A DNA stretch of 64,000 nucleotides from Euleptes europaea (lineage: Eukaryota; Chordata; Lepidosauria; Squamata; Sphaerodactylidae), in the NCBI RefSeq assembly GCF_029931775.1, contig NC_079312.1, forward strand, positions 15,197,821-15,261,820. The letters run 5' to 3'. A program made the position numbers and the translations under genes. The notes under the pieces were generated by a model that was not told the origin of the DNA, did no database searches, and worked only from the letters and a program-made list of their open reading frames with translations. This document shows positions 17,636-29,187 of this stretch, in pieces (position 1 is the stretch's first letter; each line of letters begins with the position of its first letter).

Positions 17636-18108
17636 TGTTGGAAATAAAAAGATTTATTTCTTTAAACAGATTTAAATTTTTAATAAAAAGAAACCCAACC
17701 TCAGGATTGAAAGCAAGAGATTTTTAATTATTTTCTGCAGCAAAAAATAATGAGAGGAAAGATGTTAGCCAAAGGCCACAAAATGAAACTTTTCCTCTAA
17801 CAAGCTCCGCCTATTTTTCATATTTATACTTTTCCAGAGTTTTTTGTTCTAAGAGGATTTGAATATCTCCTCCTCTCAAATCCACCCTAATTCTGATCTC
17901 ATCTTTGTGGTCACATGCATATGATCTCATCTGTTATTCGGTGATATCCTGTTCCAGATACGAAAAATCACCTGCTTTGTTCAGTTTAAGTTAGACAGGA
18001 CTATTTTCTACTGACTTATATAAATAACCACAGCTTACAAATATAATAGAAAAATAACATTTTTCTAATATGCTAGAATTAAATTAATTAAAATCTTACA
18101 CATCCCAG
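17636..18108 (-). repeat. 3' LTR of the endogenous retrovirus
   Basis: This is the right-reading copy on the minus strand, ending TTTCCAACA at the outer edge and bordered inside by a G-rich purine tract. It pairs with 22547-23018. Confidence 0.82.
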
Positions 18109-21100
18109 TCCCCCCTCATGATCAAAATCAAAATTATTTTGAATCTTGATCACTCTATTATATTAACTTACAATTTTAAAACAATAATGTAGACACAGTG
18201 TTTCCCTAGCCACTTTTTTTAAACCAAAAAACTAAGTATTACATCAAAATGGCTCTCTAAAAGAGTTTCAAAAATCTACTCTTGTTTTTTAGCTAACGAT
18301 TGTGCTCTGGTTTCCACGTTTTTAATTATAAGTCTTGTTGGCTCCTGAATAAAAGTTTAAGTTTGCCTGCAGGTTTTACCGACCACTTCGAGCCTCTTGC
18401 ACATGGGCTTTCACCAGCTGCTATGGCTTTGGCTGCCACGACGTTATCTACTGCCCTTTTGGTCTCGGCTTCACACGGTGGTAGCGCTTTTTTGCATCTG
18501 GAATAATGGACCCAGCCTCCCTTTTCATTTACTTTTATTGCGACATTTGCGGTGAAAATAATTTGGAACGGACCCGTCTACCTGAGCTGGAGAGTAATAT
18601 GCTTTTAAGATTTTACAAACACCTAGTTTCCTATAAAACAAGAATGGACAAGAGTCTAGGGGGAGAGGTTATACAACACAAGCCAGTTTTTGGGTTTTAT
18701 ATATCTGTTTTTAACCTTTTTATTCAGTGTTCCTTGATTTTAAAAATGCTAAGAGAGACATTCATACAGAGCCTCAAAGGGCAACAACTTGTGTGGCCCC
18801 CGGGCTAATGTACAGATGCGTGTCAGTGGGATAGGCAATACATTTGACCATTTTAAATTAATTTTTACACAAATTTTAATTAGCATCTCTTTTTTAGGGT
18901 CAGATTCATTCTTTTTATTTTTCCTGATAACTGGGGTTGCCAAGCCGTGTAAAAACTACACTTTATTCCCATTTCTTTTTTAGAACTGTTTTATAACTTC
19001 CCCAACAAATAACCCCTTCTGTCCTTGATTTTCTACATGTACCCTTTGATATGTCACATGCTTTTGCTATTTGTTTTGCTTCCTGATAGATGCCCTTCCC
19101 ATTGTATGATTGCAAGAGCATTTTTGCTAACCCTGTTCCCCAGATGACTATTTTAGTGTAATTGTGTGAGGATGTGTGTGATGCATACCTTCAGGCCCCT
19201 TTAACCACCCCCCTCTTGTTTTTGTAGTCCTTACTTTTGCCATCCAGTTTCTTTTCTTTTTTCAGTGCAGGGCCCTGTAGGGGGCAGTGTAAAAACTGGA
19301 GTTAAAGTCATTACCATATTACAGGATGTTGATTTTGCTGTAGTCACTTTTGCCATTTCATCAGCTCTGCAATTTCCTTTGGCCTCCTTGGTATGTCCAG
19401 TTTGATGTTATTGTCACCTGTAACTAAATATTGTCCAAAACCTGTAAAATCAAATCTCCATGCCCTACAGCTCCCCACTAGCTGTCAGGACTCCTCGTTC
19501 TTTCTAGATGTGTTTATATGCTTGTACAACTCCAAAAGCATATTTGCTGTCAGTATAAATGTTCACAGTCTTACCTGCTGCTTTAAGTAAGGCCTGGTTT
19601 AATGTATATAATTCGGCTGCTTGTGTTGACATTGATGCTGGTAATGGCTCTGCTTTAAGCACTTTGCACTCAGTTACCAGGCTGTATCCACTCTGCCTTT
19701 TTTCACTCACCACTCGAGAAGATCCATCAATCCAAATCTTGAGATCTGCGTTGTGGATAGGCTCATCCTTGAGGTTTACCCGTGCCATGGTACACATATC
19801 TACAGTCTGTAGACAGTCATGATGTTCCTCCAGGTCAGTTGTTACAGGCAGCAGACTAGCAGGATTTAAACGGTTACAAGGTTCATATGTGATATCATTT
19901 CTACCAATCAGTGAGGCTTCATATCAGGACAGCCGTGCATTTGTAAGCCACTTGGCTCCTCTCTGTTGTAACAAAGTAGTCATTGCATGAGGGCAAAACA
20001 CTCTGATTGGATGTTCAATAGTCAATTTCCTTGCTTCCTCCACAGCCAGGGCGGTTGCAGCTACTGCCCTCAAGCATGGGGGCTATCCTTGTGTCACTGG
20101 ATCCAGCTGTTTGAACAAATAAACTACAGGTCTTTTAGTTGGCTCACAAGTTTGTGTACAGCACTTCTGGTTTCCCATCATGACACATTTTTATCAAGTC
20201 TCTGGTTAGTTCACTGTACTCTTTTATTCACTCACGACAAAATCCCAATATTTCCAAGAAGGACCTCAGCTGTTTCTTAATTTGAGGCAGTGGCATGCGA
20301 CAAATAGTCTCTTTGTGAGAAGGTAAAAGATCTCGTGTTCTCTGTGCTATTTTGTGTTCTAAATAAATTATTTCCTTTTTTGCTACTTTTCCATTTGTCA
20401 GCAACTGTTATACCACTAATTTCAATTTTCTTCTAACTTGTAAATATAAAGGATATTGTTTAATCCTAACTGACATTGACGCTCCCAGTCAAAGGTTACC
20501 TGTATGGGTGAAATGTTCACCTGGCCTGCATTGTCATCTTGCACTTATACGCATTCGTTTACAAATAATAATATATATTTTTTTAAACCCCTGGGTGTTA
20601 TTGTTTCTTTGCCGCACAACATCATATGGTTCACATACATTTAATTTTGTATTAAAACTTTTATCCTATATAAACTTAAAATTAACGTTTAGTTTATATA
20701 AAACATCCCTGCCCGACAATGCACTAAGACCTTGAAAAGTCAATAAAAATAAATAGATAAAAAGTTATATTTTTCACCACCAATTCCTTTTCTTTCAAAA
20801 AAAAAAAGACTATTTGTGGGTTTTTCATCAATTCTAATTTATATTTTTCAATTTAAATTTTTTTGGTTTTTTTATCAGTGCAGAATAAATAATACTTAAA
20901 GCTATTAAGACTGAAAAAGCCTTTTTTTTCACTCTAATTTGAATACCTTTTAAACTTTTTTCATTAATGATGTCACAAAAAAATGTTATAACAACATAAA
21001 AACATAAAATAAAAAAGACCTTGGCTTTAATTTAACTGTGTTTTAAAACACTCAATATATTAACATGATTTCTCCATCCCTGGAGAAAACAGGCACCCAG

Positions 21101-22546
21101 CATCATCAATATCCATTCCATTGAACAACCATAACTATCCTCCCTCTTTATAAACCCTTTTGCTTTCCTCTTAAAGTTTCTCCCAACCATACACAACACC
21201 TTTCCTCAGTCGCCTTCCTCTTAAAACACTTGCCCCTTTGCAGCACACTCAAAACACGCTAACTTACTCAGGTCCTTTCAAAATTCACTTGCTTTTTATA
21301 AAACCATAATACATACATTTCTTTTTCACCTTATAAGCATTTCCAGTCTGTTTCTTTTCTTATAAAGTTTGATACAGTTCACAAGACTCTGCTTTCCAAA
21401 TTCCATACACTTTGACTTGGCCCTTCTCCCTGCGTTCAGCAAGAGGGCTGGTTCAGTCAGTTAACTTAAAATTCCATTTTTTAAAATTTTGTTTCACATT
21501 TTAAACTTCAGAGAAAGAAAGGATTTTCTGTTAACAAAACAGTGTTGCTGGCTTGATTTACGACCAGTTTGATTAAAAAAAAAAACCTAAAGAGAAAAAA
21601 GAACAGAAAAGCAAGAAGGTTTAAAAAAACACTTTAAAGCGGAGAAAGGAGGGGCATGGGGGATCCTTTCTCTTCCAGTCTCTTCCTCAGAAAGATAAAA
21701 TTGGAGAAAAATGAAGACAACCAGATTATTTTTCTCCCAGCAAAGAACAGATTTGCAACAGAAAAAACACAACAAAACCAGACTACTCAAACAATTTGAT
21801 TCCCTTTTGGCAACACAGTTTCCTTTTACACCCCCAACTCTAAAAAGGAAAAGAAAGAGAGTGAGGGAGGGGGGACACTTTCTAGCCGACGCCGTCCATT
21901 ATTCCAGGCTGGCCCCATAAAAATAAACACGTTAACATTTGTCAAATAACCACATAACCCTTTATAAAATACTTCACAGAAAGAGAGGACATACAACAAA
22001 TCACGCTGGACAAGACAAAACACAAAACTACTTTCCTTTTTCTAGGCATTTGCCTCTTCCAGTGCCCTGGAGGCAACTGAAAAAATTCCGGATCAGCACA
22101 GTATTCCACAATCCCTGCTCTGGCTACTGCTTTTCCCATTGATAATAATAGACCATTGGCTGAATCCTCTTACAGCCCCCGTTACCATTCCAAATGTGCA
22201 CCATGTAATCCAATGGCGTCCCACTGAATTGCTTGGTAGCCCGATTCCCCATTGGCAGCGTTACTCCCTTGCCTTTTACCAATAAAAAGGGCTTACTGGG
22301 AGCCTGTCCTGCCAAATGGCCGTTTCCAATTCCCTTCCGCGGATTTCTTACCTAAATTCCGTTTCTTCTCCTGAGTTGGTTTTGAAGAGGGCCTTCTGCT
22401 ATTCCTGCTGCCTGGGGAGACTGGAGATCCAAAAGCCCCTGAGGACTGGCAAAATCGCCAGGGTGCACCTTCCCCTGGTACTTTGTCACTGCAGACCCCT
22501 CCAGGAGAGCTAGGGCAGAAAAGTCACCCAGTGGTCGCCATTAAAC

Positions 22547-23018
22547 TGTTGGAAATAAAAAGATTTATTTCTTTAAACAGATTTAAATTTTGAATAAAAA
22601 GAAACCCAACCTCAGGATTGAAAGCAAGAGATTTTTAATTATTTTCTGCAGCAAAAAATAATGAGAGGAAAGATGTTAGGCAAAGGCCACAAAATGAAAC
22701 TTTTCCTCTAACAAGCTCCGCCTATTTTTCATATTTATACTTTTCCAGAGTTTTTTGTTCTAAGAGGATTTAAATATCTCCTCCTCTCAAATCCACCCTA
22801 ATTCTGATCTCATCTTTGTGGTCACATGCATATGATCTCATCTGTTATTCGGTGATATCCTGTTCCAGATACGAAAAATCACCTGCTTTGTTCAGTTTAA
22901 GTTAGACAGGACTATTTTCTACTGACTTATATAAATAACCACAGCTTACAAATATAATAGAAAAATAACATTTTTCTAATATGCTAGAATTAAATTAATT
23001 AAAATCTTACACATCCCA
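22547..23018 (-). repeat. 5' LTR of the endogenous retrovirus
   Basis: This is almost identical to 17636-18108. It begins TGGGATGTGTAAG (minus strand), or two bases further out if the outer TG is counted. Confidence 0.82.
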
Positions 23019-23291
23019 CATTCGGTTGTTCCTTTTGTGCTTGAGAGGAATGGAGGCCGGAGGAGAATCGGTGGGGGTGGGGGGGGGAGATACGGACTAT
23101 TCACAGCTCTCCTTGACCACAAGCCGGTTATTCTTTATGAATTGAAACGTATCACTGTTGCTTTCAGAAATGAGATACAAATTTTAAAAAGGGGATGGAG
23201 GGGAAATGTCTCCCTTTTTACTCCAGTCAGTTTTGGGCTCTGGGAGCCCAGAGAGGCCTCATTTGGTGCTTCTGGTGTGGAGAGAAGGGTC

Positions 23292-23809
23292 TTAAGGAGA
23301 GACTTTAAGATGGGCTTTTGAACACACCTCAAAGTAGGGCAGGAGGGTCTCTCCACGGAAGGGGGCTCCAGAGAACTCATAGATCAGGGATCCTCGGTCA
23401 GCGTCCAAAAAGGCCACTCGGCCCCCAGCGTAGTTCAGGCAGACTCGGATCCTCTTGGGCTCCCCGGTCAGGGTCAGGGGAAGGATTTGGCCTTTTAAGC
23501 CAGCCCAGTAGTCACCCCTCCACTTCCCCACAGCCCAGATCTCTTCCTCAGGACTAAGGAAAAAAACTCCCTTCCTCCTCCCAGACTTTATGGCCACCCC
23601 AACAGTCCATCCTTCCTCGCTTCCCACAAGGACTTCCCAGAAATGGCGACCTGCTGTGAATCCCTCATGGCCCAGAACAGCACCGTGTTCATCAAATCTC
23701 TCAGGATTGCTGGGCAGAGCTTGAGCTTCTTCTCCCCGTCTCACGCTTTTCCGATCCTCAGACAGGAGGAGTTGGGGATGGGCCGTGTCTGGATCCAGAG
23801 TCACATTTG
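23292..23809 (-). CDS. Gene 2 last exon: PRY-SPRY (B30.2)
   Basis: This 518-bp exon has acceptor CCAACAG and ends with a stop at 23292. It encodes a complete B30.2: [74 protein letters not shown] and [10 protein letters not shown]. All core B30.2 blocks are present, so it reads as intact. Confidence 0.92.
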
Positions 23810-26800
23810 CTGTTGGGGGAAAACGAGGAGACAAAAAGAAGCATTTTCAGTTGGGAGATTTCTCCCTCTGTCCTGTTCTGCGTCCTCCTCCTGCTCCCAC
23901 CTCTTCATAACCCTCTCATGAATTCACAGACTCTCTCCTGCCTTCATGTGACCTGCTAAAAGGTACAGCAGCCTTCCTTGCGTTGCCAACCTCCAGGTAC
24001 TCAGAGGAAAACCTCTAAATAAAAGGACAATGTCCGTGAGATATACAATCCAGAGCAAAAGGTCGTGAAATATTCACAATTCAAACATCCAGTCAGGTAA
24101 GAGTGTACATACAAACAGTCAATTATTCTTCAGGCACATATGCATTTGCAAATTGTAAGTCCAGTAATGGTAAGCATCAGACAGGGCAACGGAATAAACT
24201 TCAACCGCAATGGGCTTCCGGTAAAATCCCCATTTCATAGATTTTTTCAAGCTTCAAATGCTTCCGTGTGCCAATGAAACCTAAAGCAAAGATGCAAGAC
24301 CGACATAATATCTAACATGTATACAAAATAACATCTATATACAAACATCATAATAGAAAAATATATATCTTTTTCATACTATTCACAGTGGGTAGCCGTG
24401 TTAGTCTGTTTGCAGTAGTCAAAAAGGGCAAGAGTCCAGTAGCACCTTAAAGACTAACAAAAATATTTTCTGGTAGGGTATGAGCTTTCGTGAGCCACAG
24501 CTCACTTCTTCAGATACAGCTAGAATGTGAATCACATCGGTCTTTAAGTAGAGGAACAGTATGTAAATGCCCTTCCACAATCTACATTGGACAAACAGGT
24601 CAGTCTCTGAGACAAAGATTAAATGGACATAAGTCTGACATCAGAAACCACAATATTCAAAAACCAGTGGGTGAACATTTCAACCTTCCAGGACATTCTG
24701 TTGCAGATTTAAGAGTAGCAGTTCTCTTACAAAGGAATTTTAAAGGGAGATTGGAAAGAGAAACTGTTGAATTACAGTTGATATTCAAACTAAAGTCAAT
24801 GCTCCTTTTCCATGGTAAACTGAAAACCACTTCTTACATCAAAGATTCAACTCACTTCATCAACAAAATCAGTCCGTTAAGACTCAATCCAAAGGATATA
24901 TTAATCAGTTTTGATGTTGTATCCCTCTTTACCAAGGTTCCAGTAAAAGACACAATCTCATTGATTAACCAGATTTTTCCAGAAGATATAACAGCCTTAT
25001 TTCACCATTGTTTGACAACAAGTTATTTCCTATGGGATCAAGAATTTTATGAACAGATTGATGGAGTAGCTATGGGAAGTCCACTCAGTCCAGTAATAGC
25101 AAACTTTTACATGGAATATTTTGAAAAGACAGCATTAGAATCAGCACCTTACAAACCTACAGTCTGGTTCAGGTTCGTAGATGATACATTTACCATTTGG
25201 AGCCATGGTGAAGAAAAATTAATGGACTTTCTAAACCATCTTAATAATATCCATCCAAACATTCAGTTTACCATGGAAAAGGAAATTGAGGGTAAACTCC
25301 CATTTCTTGATACCCTTGTCATCCGTAAAACAAACCTTCAGTTAGGTCACAAGGTCTACCGGAAACCAACTCACACAGATCGCTACTTACACAAAAACTC
25401 CAACCACCACCCCCGACAGAAAAGAGGAATAATCAAAACATTAATGGACCGTGCAAGACGGATCTGTGAACCACAGTTTCTCAAGGAAGAAACTAATCAT
25501 CTAAATCACGCACTGCTAGCAAACGGCTACTCCAAGAATGAAATCAGAAGGGCCATTAAACCAAACAAAAATCAGAAAACTCAAGAAAAACAGTCTCCCA
25601 TAGGAAAGGTATTCTTGCCATTTATTAAAGGAGTCACTGATAGGATGGAGAAACTTTTGAAAAAACATAACCTACAAACAGTGTTTAAACCCACCAAGAA
25701 AATACAACAAATGCTACGATCAGCAAAAGACAAAAGAGACCCCCTCACCTCTGCAGGAGTATATCGTATACCTTGCAGCTGTGGAGAAGTTTACATCGGG
25801 ACCACAAAACGCAGCATACAAACAAGGATAAAAGAACATGAAAGATACTGCAGACTTGGCCAACCTGAGAAATCAGCAGTGGCTGAACATGGACTGACAC
25901 AAACAGGACACAGGGTCTTATTCCAAGACACTGAAAGACTGGACAATTCTACCAACTATTTTGTCAGATTGCACAGAGAAGCCATTGAAATTCATAAACA
26001 TCAGCACAACTTTAACAGAAAAGAGGAGAGTTTAAGAATGAATAAGGCTTGGCTTCCTGCCCTGAAAAACCTCCAGACAAAGACAACATTCAACAATAGC
26101 CATACAGATTAGCTTTGGATTACACACATTAACAGATCACTTCAGGATACAATGGTTCCATATTAACATACCATACCCTCATTAGCACATTATCTTGATA
26201 CTTACAGGACAATACTTTTGCAGGACAATACTCAGCTCAAACCCAACCCCTTTCTGACTATATATTACTCTTCCTACACCCTTGACACTGAGAGACACTA
26301 TCCTTCAGTGTTACTACTCTGAAGATGCCTGCCACAGTTGCTGGCGAAACGTCAGGAAAGAAAATTCCAAGACCACGGTTACACAGCCCGGATAACCTAC
26401 AAGAACCAATGAACTCTGACCGTGAAAGCCTTCGACAATATTTTAAAGTCAATGCATTTACCTGGGCTGAATAAAGACCTTGCATTCATGGCCCATTACC
26501 AATGCTGATTTCTCCACACCCATCTCTCTCCTGGACATCACAGACTCTTTTGCATATCACACCTAATCCAATCAAGCCTGCTATTCACATTTACATACTG
26601 TTCCTCTACTTAAAGACCGATGTGATTCACATTCTAGCTGTATCTGAAGAAGTGAGCTGTGGCTCACAAAAGCTCATACCCTACCAGAAAATATTTTTGT
26701 TAGTCTTTAAGGTGCTACTGGACTCTTGCGCTTTTTCATACTATGTTAGGAATAGGACGTTTATTCTTCCATTAATTCTGGACGACTTGGTAATGCGTCT

Positions 26801-29107
26801 AAAGTGACTTATGCTACCCGTTTAATTAAAACAGCTTGATTCCACAGGTGTAAACAATTACCGTAATTCTCCTAAATAAAGTTACCACATACTAATGTGA
26901 ACAGACACACCAATTTTTTAAAGGAAACTAGAGAGATCCATATATGAATTCAATCCGTTGGGGATTATAGTATCAAATAAAAAAATAAAGTGTGATTCTT
27001 GCTGGGCCAATATTCTATCTAAATTTTGGTTATGAAAGGATCTACCATAGTATTGCCAGATTACAAAAAAATTGTAACTCAGAATCTGAGTGTTTTAAAT
27101 CCTTGTAGTTTGCCGTGAATTGTAGAATCCCTGAATTCTTTGACAGGCAGCACCTGCGCACAGGCGCTTCAGTTGCCACATCTGAAATGGCCGACGGGCT
27201 GTGTATTGTGCTGCAAGGGAAGAGAATCCGACTTAACAAATGTGTCTCTGAGTGAACAAGTTCTTTTTAATCCAAATCTGGGAGGTTCACTGCAGCCTGA
27301 AATATTTTTTACCAAATGCCAGTGTTGTTTTATTATGTTTTCAATATCCCTAGTTTTGTAAAAAAAATTCAGGGATATCAGAACAGGCTTTACTTTTACA
27401 CTGAGACACTTTAGTAATTGTAACAGCAAATCTGTTATTTATTTAATTCGTTGCCCCTGCGGACTTTTGTACGTGGGAAAGATGAAGAGGGCTATTAAAG
27501 TCCGCATCGGGGAGCACAGATCCCGCATCAGAAATTTGAATATGGAGGCGCCCTCACAGCGCACTACAAGGATTTAAAACACTCAGATTCTGAGTTACAA
27601 TTTTTTTTATTGCCAACCTCCAGGTACTAGCTGGAGATCTCCCGCCATTACAACCGATCTCCAGCCGATAGAGATCAGATCACCTGGAGAAAATGGCAGC
27701 TTTGGCAATTGGACTCTATGGCACTGAAGTCCCCCCCTCCCCAAACCCCGCCCTCCTCACGCCCCGACTCCCAAACCTCCCATCGTTGGAAAAGAGGAAC
27801 CTGGCAACCCTAAGTCTTCCTGTGTGCTTCAAGAAAAGGCAGGTAAAATCCACAATAAAATCCCACAGTAACCCAACCCATTTCTTCCCATATCCTGTCC
27901 CAAGTGGAGATCCTCGAGAGAGAAGAGAATCATGGATATTTCAGTCACAGGATTCCCACCCCCAAGAAATCACACAAGAGCATTTACATAAAAACCCAAA
28001 TCACATGAAAATGAGCAGAGGCACAGAATGGGTTGAACACATCTCAAAATAGAGAATACCACTGAATTTGGCTTTCATTGACTCTGAACAAAACACAGAG
28101 CCTGGAAGGGGGTTCCCATTGCTTTCAGCTTGCCAGGGAGGTGTGTGTCTCAATTGGCATTTGGGACCATTTTGGATGGACTTGGGGTGGTTTCTATATT
28201 CCAGTGAAAGAACAAAGATTGGACTGAAGGCAGCTTCTCAGGGAATGTCCTGTATGGTAACGTTACGTCAGCAATAAAGTGGAGCCAATGTCCTGCCTGC
28301 ACCCCTCAGAGGATGCCTGTGAGTTCAGACCTTCACAACTCAGCCTGAACAAACTACCTTCTACCTTTCTGTCTTTTTAAAGGTTGCAACATGCAGCCTG
28401 ATGAAGACCTCTGCTGTGCTTGAAAGCTTACACATTTTGTGCCAATTTAAATAAGACATAATGAAGGTATTACATTGATTTTGCTTTTGTTTTGAGATTT
28501 TGCATGGACCACTACAGCTGTACAAGTTTTTCCTGGATCCCAAGAATGACATTTCTACCCAACGCAGCAGCACACACACCCCATCTCATTCTAGTGATGC
28601 CTTTCCCTTTATTGTCACAACAGAAAGGTCTACAGCAGGGGTTTCAAACGTGCGGCCCATAGGCCGCATCCAGCCCCCGGAGGGTTTTTATCTGACCCGC
28701 AGAGCCGAGGAACCTAGACCCCCTTTCCCCCGGCCTTTTCTGTGCTTCCGGGGCCCGTGCGTGGCCAGGGAGGGAGTGGGGAAGGCTTCTGCCCAGTCAC
28801 GCCGAGCCATGGGCCCTGCTGCGGTGGAGGCCTTTCCGTGGTCACGCATGGCCACGGGCCCGCTGAGGTGCCTGGAGGTGGGGTGGAGGTGTTCCCGTGG
28901 TCGCTCTTGGCCGCGGGGCTGCTAGTGCATCAGGGTGTGTGTGGGGGGGGGGAAGGCTTTTCTCTTCCTCTTTTTCTGTCCCTCTCCTTTTCTTTCTTTC
29001 TTTCGTTCTCTGTCTCCCTCCTTTTTCTTTCTTTCTCTCTCTCCCTCTCCATTTCTTTCCCAGCCTCCCTTTCCTTCTTTCTTTCTCTCTCTCTCTCTCC
29101 CCCTCCC

Positions 29108-29187
<80 letters not shown>

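Larger units (their letters stand above)
17636..23020 (-). mobile_element. Endogenous retrovirus (gammaretrovirus-like), broken
   Basis: Two long terminal repeats of about 472 bp (17636-18108 and 22547-23018) face the same way and bound an AT-rich interior on the minus strand. The only clear coding relic is an RNase H segment near 19504-19797 with WIDGSS, AELYTLNQALLKAAGK and VNIYTDSKYAFG. Next to the 5' LTR lies a TGGCGACC-like primer-binding site, and next to the 3' LTR a purine tract. TTCG on both outer sides is a likely 4-bp target repeat. The interior is eroded with many breaks, while the LTRs are about 99 percent alike by eye. It lies in the 3' flank of gene 2. Confidence 0.8.
24383..26730 (+). 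mobile_element. Penelope-like element 1 (inner)
   Basis: A 2348-bp element is inserted in Penelope-like element 2, flanked by the 14-bp target repeat CTTTTTCATACTAT (24369-24382 and 26731-26744). It has 142-bp inverted terminal repeats (24428-24569 and 26588-26729), the pseudo-LTR arrangement known in Penelope-like elements. One long open frame fills the middle. The terminal repeats contain a hammerhead-ribozyme-like core. Confidence 0.82.
24002..27609. mobile_element. Penelope-like element 2 (outer), rearranged
   Basis: This insertion is bounded by a 19-bp target repeat. On the minus strand at 27169-27429 it carries the Penelope linker region ([35 protein letters not shown]). On the plus strand at 27440-27545 it carries a GIY-YIG segment ([20 protein letters not shown]). 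The two parts face opposite ways and lie inside a 45-bp inverted repeat (27065-27109 and 27563-27607). It is a broken copy. The reverse transcriptase is absent. Confidence 0.65.
23983..27813 (+). mobile_element. MITE (copy 2) split by a nested Penelope-like pair
   Basis: The MITE occupies 23983-24001 and 27610-27813 (ending GGCAACCCTAA). The 19 bases TTGCCAACCTCCAGGTACT occur at both break edges, 23983-24001 and 27610-27628, as target repeat of the inserted element. Units A and C have no MITE here, since their sequence runs straight through CTTCCTGTGCGCTTCAAG. Confidence 0.72.

Noticed and set aside
28391-28440. Hammerhead core (CTGATGAAGACC..GAAAGC)
   Set aside because: There is no pairing for stem II, and the copy at 62895 does not keep the GAAA part.
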